Shown: one piece after another, positions 13,971-26,675 of the stretch
How positions within the stretch are numbered: position 1 is the first letter of the stretch
Layout of the letters: each line of letters starts with the position of its first letter
DNA from: Symsagittifera roscoffensis
Lineage: Eukaryota; Xenacoelomorpha; Acoela; Convolutidae
Assembly: GCF_963678635.1 (NCBI RefSeq)
Contig: NC_087068.1
Coordinates: 3,162,001-3,226,000 of the forward strand
Length of the DNA: 64,000 nt
Direction of reading: 5' to 3'
Program-made: the position numbers and the translations under genes
Notes under the pieces: model-generated
The model's database searches: none
Seen by the model: only the letters and a program-made list of their open reading frames with translations
Told to the model about the DNA's origin: nothing

Positions 13971-15457
13971 TGGTTATTCCTCACAGCCGGAATAAGCAAG
14001 AGTAGACAAAGGTACAAGTTTCCAAGTTGCAACCAACTATCCACCCCCTAATCAGTCTCCGCTGGTTCCTCCTCACAGCCGAAATAGGCAAGAGTAGAAA
14101 AAGGTACAAGTTTCCAAGTTTCAACTAACTGTCCAGCCCCCTAGTCAGTCTCCGCTGGTTCCTCCTCACAGCCGAAATAGGCAAGAGTAGAAAAAGGTAC
14201 AAGTTTCCAAGTTTCAACTAACTGTCCACCCCCCTAGTCAGTCTCCGCTGGTTCCTCCTCACAGCCGGAATAAGCAAGAGTAGACAAAGGTACAAGTTTC
14301 CAAGTTGCAACCAACTATTCACCCCCTAATCAGTCTCCGCTGGTTCCTCCTCACAGCCGAAATAGGCAAGAGTAGAAAAAAGTACAAGTATCCAAGTTTC
14401 AACTAACTGTTCACCCCCCTAGTCAGTCTCCGCTGGTTCGTCCTCACAGCCGGAATAAGCAAGAGTAGGCGAAGGTACAAGTTTCCAAGTTTCAACTAAC
14501 TATCCACCCCTCTAGTCAGTGTCCGCTGGTTCCTCCTCACAGCCGGAATAGGCAAGAGTAGAAAAAGGTACAAGTTTCCAAGTTGCAACTAACTATCCAC
14601 CCCCCTAGTCAGTCTCCGCTGGTTCCTCCTCACAGCCGGAACAGGCAAGAGTAGAAAAAGGTACAAGTTCCCAGGTTTCAACTAACTGTCCACCCCCCTA
14701 GTCAGACTCCGCTGGTTATTCCTCACAGCCGGAATAAGCAAGAGTAGACAAAGGTACAAGTTTCCAAGTTGCAACCAACTATCCACCCCCTAATCAGTCT
14801 CCGCTGGTTCCTCCTCACAGCCGAAATAGGCAAGAGTAGAAAAAAGTACAAGTTTCCAAGTTTCAACTAACTGTCCAGACCCCTAGTCAGTCTCCGCTGG
14901 TTCCTCCTCACAGCCGAAATAGGCAAGAGTAGAAAAAGGTACAAGTTTCCAAGTTTCAACTAACTGTCCACCCCCCTAGTCAGTCTCCGCTGGTTCCTCC
15001 TCACAGCCGGAATAAGCAAGAGTAGACAAAGGTACAAGTTTCCAAGTTGCAACCAACTATTCACCCCCTAATCAGTCTCCGCTGGTTCCTCCTCACAGCC
15101 GAAATAGGCAAGAGTAGAAAAAAGTACAAGTATCCAAGTTTCAACTAACTGTTCACCCCCCTAGTCAGTCTCCGCTGGTTCGTCCTCACAGCCGGAATAA
15201 GCAAGAGTAGGCGAAGGTACAAGTTTCCAAGTTTCAACTAACTATCCACCCCTCTAGTCAGTGTCCGCTGGTTCCTCCTTACAGCCGGAATAGGCAAGAG
15301 CAGAAAAAGGTACAAGTTTCCAAGTTGCAACTAACTACCCACCCCCTTAGTCAGTCTCCGCTGGTTCCTCCTCACAGCCGGAACAGGCAAGAGTAGAAAA
15401 AGGTACAAGTTCCCAGGTTTCAACTAACTGTCCACCCCCCTAGTCAGACTCCGCTGG
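13971..15457. repeat. Higher-order repeat, 8 monomers (~742 bp)
   Basis: Using the rare GTTATTCCTCACAGCCGG monomer as a marker, copies lie near 13971, 14713 and 15457, so the period is about 742 to 744 bases or eight monomers. Between markers the monomer types follow the same order: GGAATAAGC with GTTGCAACC, GAAATAGG, GAAATAGG, GGAATAAGC with GTTGCAACC, GAAATAGG with AAGTATCC, a TTCG type with AGGCGAAGG, GGAATAGG with GTTGCAAC, and GGAACAGG with TTCCCAGG. The AAGTATCC and AGGCGAAGG variants recur in matching positions. A further copy of this unit lies near 16938 to 17680. Confidence 0.85.
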
Positions 15458-16937
15458 TTATTCCTCACAGCCGGAATAAGCAAGAGTAGACAAAGGTACA
15501 AGTTTCCAAGTTGCAACCAACTATCCACCCCCTAATCAGTCTCCGCTGGTTCCTCCTCACAGCCGAAATAGGCAAGAGTAGAAAATAGTACAAGTTTCCA
15601 AGTTTCAACTAACTATCCACCCCCTTAGTGAGTCTCCGCTGGTTCCTCCTCACAGCCGGAATAGGCAAAAGTAGAAAAAAGTACAAGTTTCCAAGTTGCA
15701 ACTAACTATCCACCCCCTAGTCAGTCTCCGCTGGTTCCTCCTCACAGCCGAAATAGGCAAGAGTAGAAAAAGGTACAAGTTTCCAAGTTTCAACTAACTG
15801 TCCACCCCCCTAGTCAGTCTCCGCTGGTTCCTCCTCACAGCCGGAATAAGCAAGAGTAGACAAAGGTACAAGTTTCCAAGTTGCAACCAACTATTCACCC
15901 CCTAATCAGTCTCCGCTGGTTCCTCCTCACAGACGAAATAGGCAAGAGTAGAAAAAAGTACAAGTTACCAAGTTTCAACTAACTGTTCACCCCCCTAGTC
16001 AGTATCCGCTGGTTCGTCCTCACAGCCGGAATAAGCAAGAGTAGACGAAGGTACAAGTTTCCAAGTTTCAACTAACTATCCACCCCTCTAGTCAGTGTCC
16101 GCTGGTTCCTCCTCACAGCCGGAATAGGCAAGAGTAGAAAAAGGTACAAGTTTCCAAGTTGCAACCAACTATTCACCCCCTAATCAGTCTCCGCTGGTTC
16201 CTCCTCACAGCCGAAATAGGCAAGAGTAGAAAAAAGTACAAGTTTCCAAGTTTCAACTAACTGTTCACCTCCCTAGTCAGTCTCCGCTGGTTCGTCCTCA
16301 CAGCCGGAATAAGCAAGAGTAGACGAAAGTACAAGTTTCCAAGTTTCAACTAACTATCCACCCCTCTAGTCAGTGTCCGCTGGTTCCTCCTCACAGCCGG
16401 AATAGGCAAGAGTAGAAAAAGGTACAAGTTTCCAAGTTTCAACTAACTATCCACCCCCTTAGTGAGTCTCCGCTGGTTTCTCCTCACAGCCGGAATAGGC
16501 AAAAGTAGAAAAAAGTACAAGTTTCCAAGTTGCAACTAACTATCCACCCCCTAGTCAGTCTCCGCTGGTTCCTCCTCACAGCCGAAATAGGCAAGAGTAG
16601 AAAAAGGTACAAGTTTCCAAGTTTCAACTAACTGTCCACCCCCCTAGTCAGTCTCCGCTGGTTCGTCCTCACAGCCGGAATAAGCAAGAGTAGACGAAGG
16701 TACAAGTTTCCAAGTTTCAACTAACTATCCACCCCTCTAGTCAGTGTCCGCTGGTTCCTCCTCACAGCCGGAATAGGCAAGAGTAGAAAAAGGTACAAGT
16801 TTCCAAGTTGCAACTAACTATCCACCCCCCTAGTCAGTCTCCGCTGGTTCCTCCTCACAGCCGGAACAGGCAAGAGTAGAAAAAGGTACAAGTTCCCAGG
16901 TTTCAACTAACTGTCCACCCCCCTAGTCAGACTCCGC

Positions 16938-17680
16938 TGGTTATTCCTCACAGCCGGAATAAGCAAGAGTAGACAAAGGTACAAGTTTCCAAGTTGCAAC
17001 CAACTATCCACCCCCTAATCAGTCTCCGCTGGTTCCTCCTCACAGCCAAAATAGGCAAGAGTAGAAAAAGGTACAAGTTTCCAAGTTTCAACTAACCGTC
17101 CAGCCCCCTAGTCAGTCTCCGCTGGTTCCTCCTCACAGCCGAAATAGGCAAGAGTAGAAAAAGGTACAAGTTTCCAAGTTTCAACTAACTGTCCACCCCC
17201 CTAGTCAGTCTCCGCTGGTTCCTCCTCACAGCCGGAATAAGCAAGAGTAGACAAAGGTACAAGTTTCCAAGTTGCAACCAACTATTCACCCCTAATCAGT
17301 CTCCGCTGGTTCCTCCTCACAGCCGAAATAGGCAAGAGTAGAAAAAAGTACAAGTATCCAAGTTTCAACTAACTGTTCACCCCCCTAGTCAGTCTCCGCT
17401 GGTTCGTCCTCACAGCCGGAATAAGCAAGAGTAGGCGAAGGTACAAGTTTCCAAGTTTCAACTAACTATCCACCCCTCTAGTCAGTGTCCGCTGGTTCCT
17501 CCTTACAGCCGGAATAGGCAAGAGCAGAAAAAGGTACAAGTTTCCAAGTTGCAACTAACTACCCACCCCCTTAGTCAGTCTCCGCTGGTTCCTCCTCACA
17601 GCCGGAACAGGCAAGAGTAGAAAAAGGTACAAGTTCCCAGGTTTCAACTAACTGTCCACCCCCCTAGTCAGACTCCGCTG
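16938..17680. repeat. Further copy of the 8-monomer higher-order repeat
   Basis: The marker GTTATTCC monomer appears near 16938 and again near 17680, 742 bases apart. The monomer order between them matches the unit at 13971 to 15457, including AAGTATCC and AGGCGAAGG variants and the CTGTCCAG or CCGTCCAG change. The copy is separated from the earlier block by monomers in a different order, so the homogenised block has been broken up or duplicated at a distance. Confidence 0.75.
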
Positions 17681-20600
17681 GTTATTCCTCACAGCCGGAA
17701 TAAGCAAGAGTAGACAAAGGTACAAGTTTCCAAGTTGCAACCAACTATCCACCCCTTAATCAGTTTCCGCTGGTTCCTACTCACAGCCGAAATAGGCAAG
17801 AGTAGAAAAAAGTACAAGTTTCCAAGTTTCAACTAACTATCCACCCCCTTAGTGAGTCTCCGCTGGTTCCTCCTCACAGCCGGAATAGGCAAAAGTAGAA
17901 AAAAGTACAAGTTTCCAAGTTGCAACTAACTATCCACCCCCTAGTCAGTCTCCGCTGGTTCCTCCTCACAGCCGAAATAGGCAAGAGTAGAAAAAGGTAC
18001 AAGTTTCCAAGTTTCAACTAACTGTCCACCCCCCTAGTCAGTCTCCGCTGGTTCCTCCTCACAGCCGGAATAAGCAAGAGTAGACAAAGGTACAAGTTTC
18101 CAAGTTGCAACCAACTATTCACCCCCTAATCAGTCTCCGCTGGTTCCTCCTCACAGACGAAATAGGCAAGAGTAGAAAAAAGTACAAGTTACCAAGTTTC
18201 AACTAACTGTTCACCCCCCTAGTCAGTCTCCGCTGGTTCGTCCTCACAGCCGGAATAAGCAAGAGTAGACGAAGGTACAAGTTTCCAAGTTTCAACTAAC
18301 TATCCACCCCTCTAGTCAGTGTCCGCTGGTTCCTCCTTACAGCCGGAATAGGCAAGAGCAGAAAAAGGTACAAGTTTCCAAGTTGCAACTAACTACCCAC
18401 CCCCTAATCAGTCTCCGCTGGTTCCTCCTCACAGCCGAAATAGGCAAGAGTAGAAAAAAGTACAAGTTTCCAAGTTTCAACTAACTGTTCACCTCCCTAG
18501 TCAGTCTCCGCTGGTTCGTCCTCACAGCCGGAATAAGCAAGAGTAGACGAAAGTACAAGTTTCCAAGTTTCAACTAACTATCCACCCCTCTAGTCAGTGT
18601 CCGCTGGTTCCTCCTCACAGCCGGAATAGGCAAGAGTAGAAAAAGGTACAAGTTTCCAAGTTTCAACTAACTATCCACCCCCTTAGTGAGTCTCCGCTGG
18701 TTTCTCCTCACAGCCGGAATAGGCAAAAGTAGAAAAAAGTACAAGTTTCCAAGTTGCAACTAACTGTCCACCCCCCTAGTCAGTCTCCGCTGGTTCCTCC
18801 TCACAGCCGGAATAAGCAAGAGTAGACAAAGGTACAAGTTTCCAAGTTGCAACCAACTATTCACCCCCTAATCAGTCTCCGCTGGTTCCTCCTCACAGAC
18901 GAAATAGGCAAGAGTAGAAAAAAGTACAAGTTACCAAGTTTCAACTAACTGTTCACCCCCCCTAGTCAGTCTCCGCTGGTTCGTCCTCACAGCCGGAATA
19001 AGCAAGAGTAGACGAAGGTACAAGTTTCCAAGTTTCAACTAACTATCCACCCCTCTAGTCAGTGTCCGCTGGTTCCTCCTCACAGCCGGAATAGGCAAGA
19101 GTAGAAAAAGGTACAAGTTTCCAAGTTGCAACCAACTATTCACCCCCTAATCAGTCTCCGCTGGTTCCTCCTCACAGTTGAAATAGGCAAGAGTAGAAAA
19201 AAGTACAAGTTTCCAAGTTTCAACTAACTGTTCACCTCCCTAGTCAGTCTCCGCTGGTTCGTCCTCACAGCCGGAATAAGCAAGAGTAGACGAAAGTACA
19301 AGTTTCCAAGTTTCAACTAACTATCCACCCCTCTAGTCAGTGTCCGCTGGTTCCTCCTCACAGCCGGAATAGGCAAGAGTAGAAAAAGGTACAAGTTTCC
19401 AAGTTTCAACTAACTATCCACCCCCTTAGTGAGTCTCCGCCGGTTTCTCCTCACAGCCGGAATAGGCAAAAGTAGAAAAAAGTACAAGTTTCCAAGTTGC
19501 AACTAACTATCCACCCCCTAGTCAGTCTCCGCTGGTTCCTCCTCACAGCCGAAATAGGCAAGAGTAGAAAAAGGTACAAGTTTCCAAGTTTCAACTAACT
19601 GTCCACCCCCCTAGTCAGTCTCCGCTGGTTCCTCCTCACAGCCGGAATAAGCAAGAGTAGACAAAGGTACAAGTTTCCAAGTTTTAACTAACTATCCACC
19701 CCTCTAGTCAGTGTTCGGTGGTTCCTCCTCACAGCCGGAATAGGCAAGAGTAGAAAAAGGTACAAGTTTCCAAGTTGCAACTAACTATCCACCCCCCTAG
19801 TCAGTCTCCGCTGGTTCCTCCTCACAGCCGGAACAGGCAAGAGTAGAAAAAGGTACAAGTTCCCAGGTTTCAACTAACTGTCCACCCCCCTAGTCAGACT
19901 CCGCTGGTTATTCCTCACAGCCGGAATAAGCAATAGTAGACAAAGGTACAAGTTTCCAAGTTTCAACTAACTGTTCACCCCCCTAGTCAGTCTCCGCTGG
20001 TTCGTCCTCACAGCCGGAATAAGCAAGAGTAGACGAAGGTACAAGTTTCCAAGTTTCAACTAATTGTTCACCCCCCTAGTCAGTCTCCGCTGGTTCGTCC
20101 TCACAGCCGGAATAAGCAAGAGTAGACGAAGGTACAAGTTTCCAAGTTTCAACTAACTATCCACCCCTCTAGTCAGTGTCCGATGGTTCCTCCTCACAGC
20201 CGGAATAGGCAAGAGTAGAAAAAGGTACAAGTTTCCAAGTTGCAACTAACTATCCACCCCCCTAGTCAGTCTCCGCTGGTTCCTCCTCACAGCCGGAACA
20301 GGCAAGAGTAGAAAAAGGTACAAGTTCCCAGGTTTCAGTTAACTGTCCACCCCCCTAGTCAGACTCCGCTGGTTATTCCTCACAGCCGGAATAAGCAAGA
20401 GTAGACAAAGGTACAAGTTTCCAAGTTGCAACCAACTATCCACCCCCTAATCAGTCTCTGATGGTTCCTCCTCACAGCCGAAATAGGCAAGAGTAGAAAA
20501 AGGTACAAGTTTCCAAGTTTCAATTAACTGTCCACCCCCCTAGTCAGTCTCCGCTGGTTCCTCCTCACAGCCGAAATAGGCAAGAGTAGAAAAAGGTACA

Positions 20601-23600
20601 AGTTTCCAAGTTTCAACTAACTGTCCACCCCCCTAGTCAGTCTCCGCTGGTTCCTCCTCACAGCCGGAATAAACAAGAGTAGACAAAGGTACAAGTTTCC
20701 AAGTTTCAACTAACTGTCCACCCCCCTAGTCAGTCTCCGCTGGTTCCTCCTCACAGCCGAAATAGGCAAGAGTAGAAAAAGGTACAAGTTTCCAAGTTTC
20801 AACTAACTATCCACCCCCTTAGTGAGTCTCCGCTGGTTCCTCCTCACAGCCGGAACAGGCAAGAGTAGAAAAAGGTACAAGTTCCCAGGTTTCAACTAAC
20901 TGTCCACCCCCCTAGTCAGACTCCGCTGGTTATTCCTCACAGCCGGAACAGGCAAGAGTAGAAAAAGATACAAGTTCCCAGGTTTCAACTAACTGTCCAA
21001 CCCCCTAGTCAGATTCCGCTGGTTATTCCTCACAGCCGGAATAAGCAAGAGTAGACAAAGGTACAAGTTTCCAAGTTGCAACCAACTATCCACCCCCTAA
21101 TCAGTCTCCGCTGGTTCCTCCTCACAGCCGAAATAGGCAAGAGTAGAAAAAAGTACAAGTTTCCAAGTTTCAACTAATTGTTCACCCCCCTAGTCAGTCT
21201 CCGCTGGTTCCTCCTCACAGCCGGAATAAGCAAGAGTAGACAAAGGTACAAGTTTCAAAGTTTCAACTAACTATCCACCCCTCTAGTCAGTGTCCGCTGG
21301 TTCCTCCTCACAGCCGGAATAGGCAAGAGTAGAAAAAGGTACAATATTCCAAGTTTCAACTAACTGTCCGTCCCCCTAGTCAGTCTCCGTTGGTTCCTCC
21401 TCACAGCCGGAATAAGCAAGAGTAGACAAAGGTACAAGTTTCCAAGTTGCAACCAACTATCCACCCTCTAATCAGTCTCCGCTGGTTCCTCCTCACAGCC
21501 GAAATAGGCAAGAGTAGAAAAAAGTACAAGTTTCCAAGTTTCAACTAACTATCCACCCCCTTAGTGAGTCTCCGCTGGTTCCTCCTCACAGCCGGAATAG
21601 GCAAAAGTAGAAAAAAGTACAAGTTTCCAAGTTGCAACTAACTATCCACCCCCTAGTCAGTCTCCGCTGGTTCCTCCTCACAGCCGAAATAGGCAAGAGT
21701 AGAAAAAGGTACAAGTTTCCAAGTTTCAACTAACTGTCCACCCTCCTAGTCAGACTCCGCTGGTTCCTCCTCACAGCCGGAATAAGCAAGAGTAGACAAA
21801 GGTACAAGTTTCCAAGATTCAACTAACTGTTCACCCCCCTAGTCAGTCTCCGCTGGTTCGTCCTCACAGCCGGAATAAGCAAGAGTAGACGAAGGTACAA
21901 GTTTCCAAGTTTCAACTAACTATCCACCCCTCTAGTCAGTGTCCGCTGGTTCCTCCTCACAGCCGGAATAGGCAAGAGTAGAAAAAGGTACAATATTCCA
22001 AGTTTCAACTAACTGTCCGTCCCCCTAGTCAGTCTCCGTTGGTTCCTCCTCACAGCCGGAATAAGCAAGAGTAGACAAAGGTACAAGTTTCCAAGTTGCA
22101 ACCAACTATCCACCCTCTAATCAGTCTCCGCTGGTTCCTCCTCACAGCCGAAATAGGCAAGAGTAGAAAAAAGTACAAGTTTCCAAGTTTCAACTAACTA
22201 TCCACCCCCTTAGTGAGTCTCCGCTGGTTCCTCCTCACAGCCGGAATAGGCAAAAGTAGAAAAAAGTACAAGTTTCCAAGTTGCAACTAACTATCCACCC
22301 CCTAGTCAGTCTCCGCTGGTTCCTCCTCACAGCCGAAATAGGCAAGAGTAGAAAAAGGTACAAGTTTCCAAGTTTCAACTAACTGTCCACCCTCCTAGTC
22401 AGACTCCGCTGGTTCCTCCTCACAGCCGGAATAAGCAAGAGTAGAAAAAGGTACAAGTTTCCAAGTTTCAACTAACTGTCCACCCTCCTAGTCAGACTCC
22501 GCTGGTTCCTCCTCACAGCCGGAATAAGCAAGAGTAGACAAAGGTACAATATTCCAAGTTTCAACTAACTGTCCGTCCCCCTAGTCAGTCTCCGTTGGTT
22601 CCTCCTCACAGCCGGAATAAGCAAGAGTAGACAAAGGTACAAGTTTCCAAGTTGCAACCAACTATCCACCCTCTAATCAGTCTCCGCTGGTTCCTCCTCA
22701 CAGCCGAAATAGGCAAGAGTAGAAAAAAGTACAAGTTTCCAAGTTTCAACTAACTATCCACCCCCTTAGTGAGTCTCCGCTGGTTCCTCCTCACAGCCGG
22801 AATAGGCAAAAGTAGAAAAAAGTACAAGTTTCCAAGTTGCAACTAACTATCCACCCCCTAGTCAGTCTCCGCTGGTTCCTCCTCACAGCCGAAATAGGCA
22901 AGAGTAGAAAAAGGTACAAGTTTCCAAGTTTCAACCAACTATTCACCCCCTAATCAGTCTCCGCTGGTTCCTCCTCACAGCCGAAATAGGCAAGAGTAGA
23001 AAAAAGTACAAGTTTCCAAGTTTCAACTAACTGTTCACCCCCCTAGTCAGTCTCCGCTGGTTCGTCCTCACAGCCGGAATAAGCAAGAGTAGACGAAGGT
23101 ACAAGTTTCCAAGTTTCAACTAACTATCCACCCCTCTAGTCAGTGTCCGCTGGTTCCTCCTCACAGCCGGAATAAGCAAGAGTAGAAAAAGGTACAAGTT
23201 TCCAAGTTGCAACTAACTATCCACCCCCTTAGTGAGTCTCCGCTGGTTCCTCCTCACAGCTGGAACAGGCAAGAGTAGAAAAAGGTACAAGTTCCCAGGT
23301 TTCAACTAACTGTCCACCCCCCTAGTCAGACTCCGCTGGTTATTCCTCACAGCCGGAATAAGCAAGAGTAGACAAAGGTACAAGTTTCCAAGTTTCAACT
23401 AACTGTTCACCCCCCTAGTCAGTCTCCGCTGGTTCTTCCTCACAGCCGGAATAAGCAAGAGTAGACGAAGGTACAAGTTTCCAAGTTTCAACAAACTATC
23501 CACCCCTCTAGTCAGTGTCCGCTGGTTCCTCCTCACAGCCGGAATAGGCAAGAGTAGAAAAAGGTACAAGTTTCCAAGTTGCAACTAACTATCCACCCCC

Positions 23601-24267
23601 CCTAGTCAGTCTCCGCTGTTTCCTCCTCACAGCCGGAATAAGCAAGAGTAGACAAAGGTACAAGTTTCCAAGTTGCAACCAACTATCCACCCCCTAATCA
23701 GTCTCCGCTGGTTCCTCCTCACAGCCGAAATAGGCAAGAGTAGAAAAAAGTACAAGTTTCCAAGTTTCAACTAACTGTCCACCCCCCTAGTCAGTCTCCG
23801 CTGGTTCCTCCTCACAGCCGGAATAAGCAAGAGTAGACAAAGGTACAAGTTTCCAAGTTGCAACCAACAATCCACCCACTAATCAGTCTCCGCTGGTTCC
23901 TCCTCACAGCCGAAATAGGCAAGAGTAGAAAAAAGTACAAGTTCCCAGGTTTCAACTAACTGTCCACCCCCCTAGTCAGACTCCGCTGGTTATTCCTCAC
24001 AGCCGGAACAGGCAAGAGTAGAAAAAGGTACAAGTTTCCAAGTTTCAACTAACTATCCATCCCCTTAGTGAGTCTCCGCTGGTTCCTCCTCACAGCCGGA
24101 ACAGGCAAGAGTAGAAAAAGGTACAAGTTCCCAGGTTTCAACTAACTGTCCACCCCCCTAGTCAGACTCCGCTGGTTATTCCTCACAGCCGGAACAGGCA
24201 AGAGTAGAAAAAGGTACAAGTTCCCAGGTTTCAACTAACTGTCCACCCCCCTAGTCAGACTCCGCTG

Positions 24268-26675
24268 GTTATTCCTCACAGCCGGAATAAGCAAGAGTAG
24301 ACAAAGGTACAAGTTTCCAAGTTGCAACCAACTATCCACCCCCTAATCAGTCTCCGCTGGTTCCTCCTCACAGCCGAAATAGGCAAGAGTAGAAAAAAGT
24401 ACAAGTTTCCAAGTTTCAACTAAATGTTCACCCCCCTAGTCAGTCTCCGCTGGTTCCTCCTCACAGCCGGAATCAGCAAGAGTAGACAAAGGTACAAGTT
24501 TCAAAGTTTCAACTAACTATCCACCCCTCTAGTCAGTGTCCGTTGGTTCCTCCTCACAGCCGGAATAGGCAAGAGTAGAAAAAGGTACAAGTTTCCAAGT
24601 TTCAACTAACTGTCCACCCCCCTAGTCAGTCTCCGCTGGTTCCTCCTCACAGCCGGAATAAGCAAGAGTAGACAAAGGTACAAGTTTCCAAGTTGCAACC
24701 AACTATCCACCCTCTAATCAGTCTCCGCTGGTTCCTCCTCACAGCCGAAATAGGCAAGAGTAGAAAAAAGTACAAGTTTCCAAGTTTCAACTAACTATCC
24801 ACCCCTTAGTGAGTCTCCGCTGGTTCCTCCTCACAGCCGGAATAGGCAAAGTAGAAAAAAGTACAAGTTTCCAAGTTGCAACTAACTATCCACCCCCTAG
24901 TCAGTCTCCGCTGGTTCCTCCTCACAGCCGAAATAGGCAAGAGTAGAAAAAGGTACAAGTTTCCATGTTTCAACTAACTGTCCACCCCCCTAGTCAGTCT
25001 CCGCTAGTTCCTCCTCACAGCCGGAATAAGCAAGAGTAGACAAAGGTACAAGTTTCCAAGTTGCAACCAACTATTCACCCCCTAATCAGTCTCCGCTGGT
25101 TCCTCCTCACAGCCGAAATAGGCAAAAGTAGAAAAAAGTACAAGTTTCCAAGTTTCAACTAACTGTTCACCCCCCTAGTCAGTCTCCGCTGGTTCGTCCT
25201 CACAGCCGGAATAAGCAAGAGTAGACGAAGGTACAAGTTTCCAAGTTTCAACTAACTATCCACCCCTCTAGTCAGTGTCCGCTGGTTCCTCCTCACAGCC
25301 GGAATAGGCAAGAGTAGAAAAAGGTACAAGTTTCCAAGTTGCAACTAACTATCCACCCCCCTAGTCAGTCTCCGCTGGTTCCTCCTCACAGCCGGAACAG
25401 GCAAGAGTAGAAAAAGGTACAAGTTCCCAGGTTTCAACTAACTGTCCACCCCCCTAGTCAGACTCCGCTGGTTATTCCTCACAGCCGGAATAAGCAAGAG
25501 TAGACAAAGGTACAAGTTTCCAAGTTGCAACCAACTATCCACCCCCTAATCAGTCTCCGCTGGTTCCTCCTCACAGCCGAAATAGGCAAGAGTAGAAAAA
25601 AGTACAAGTTTCCAAGTTTCAACTAACTGTCCACCCCCCTAGTCAGTCTCCGCTGGTTCCTCCTCACAGCCGGAATAAGCAAGAGTAGACAAAGGTACAA
25701 GTTTCAAAGTTTCAACTAACTATCCACCCCTCTAGTCAGTGTCCGCTGGTTCCTCCTCACAGCCGGAATAGGCAAGAGTAGAAAAAGGTACAAGTTTCCA
25801 AGTTTCAACTAACTGTCAACCCCCCTAATCAGTCTCCGCTGGTTCCTCCTCACAGCCGGAATAAGCAAGAGTAGACAAAGGTACAAGTTTCCAAGTTGCA
25901 ACCAACTATCCACCCTCTAATCAGTCTCCGCTGGTTCCTCCTCACAGCCGAAATAGGCAAGAGTAGAAAAAAGTACAAGTTTCCAAGTTTCAACTAACTA
26001 TCCACCCCCTTAGTGAGTCTCCGCTGGTTCCTCCTCACAGCCGGAATAGGCAAAAGTAGAAAAAAGTACAAGTTTCCAAGTTGCAACTAACTATCCACCC
26101 CCTAGTCAGTCTCCGCTGGTTCCTCCTCACAGCCGAAATAGGCAAGAGTAGAAAAAGGTACAAGTTTCCAAGTTTCAACTAACTGTCCACCCCCCTAGTC
26201 AGTCTCCGCTGGTTCCTCCTCACAGCCGGAATAAGCAAGAGTAGACAAAGGTACAAGTTTCCAAGTTGCAACCAACTATTCACCCCCTAATCAGTCTCCG
26301 CTGGTTCTTCCTCACAGCCGAAATAGGCAAGAGTAGAAAAAAGTACAATTTTCCAAGTTTCAACTAACTGTTCACCCCCTCAGTCAGTCTCCGCTGGTTC
26401 GTCCTCACAGCCGGAATAAGCAAGAGTAGACGAAGGTACAAGTTTCCAAGTTTCAACTAACTATCGACCCCTCTAGTCAGTGTCCGCTGGTTCCTCCTCA
26501 CAGCCGGAATAGGCAAGAGTAGAAAAAGGTACAAGTTTTCAAGTTGCAACTAAATATCCACCCCCCTAGTCAGTCTCCGCTGGTTCCTCCTCACAGCCGG
26601 AACAGGCAAGAGTAGAAAAAGGTACAAGTTCCCAGGTTTCAACTAACTGTCCACCCCCCTAGTCAGACTCCGCTG
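24268..26675. repeat. Higher-order repeat, 13 monomers (~1.2 kb), two units
   Basis: GTTATTCC marker monomers lie near 24268, 25469 and 26675, giving periods of about 1201 and 1206 bases. Reading each monomer, both intervals hold thirteen in the same order, including the TTTCAAAGTTTC type with CAGTGTCCG, the CCCTCTAATC type, the CCCTTAGTGAG type, the GCAAAAGTAG or GCAAAGTAG type, the ATTCACCCCCTAATC type, the TTCG type and the GGAACAGG type that precedes the marker. It shares its last monomers with the 8-monomer unit, so the two look like length variants of one ancestral order. Confidence 0.85.
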
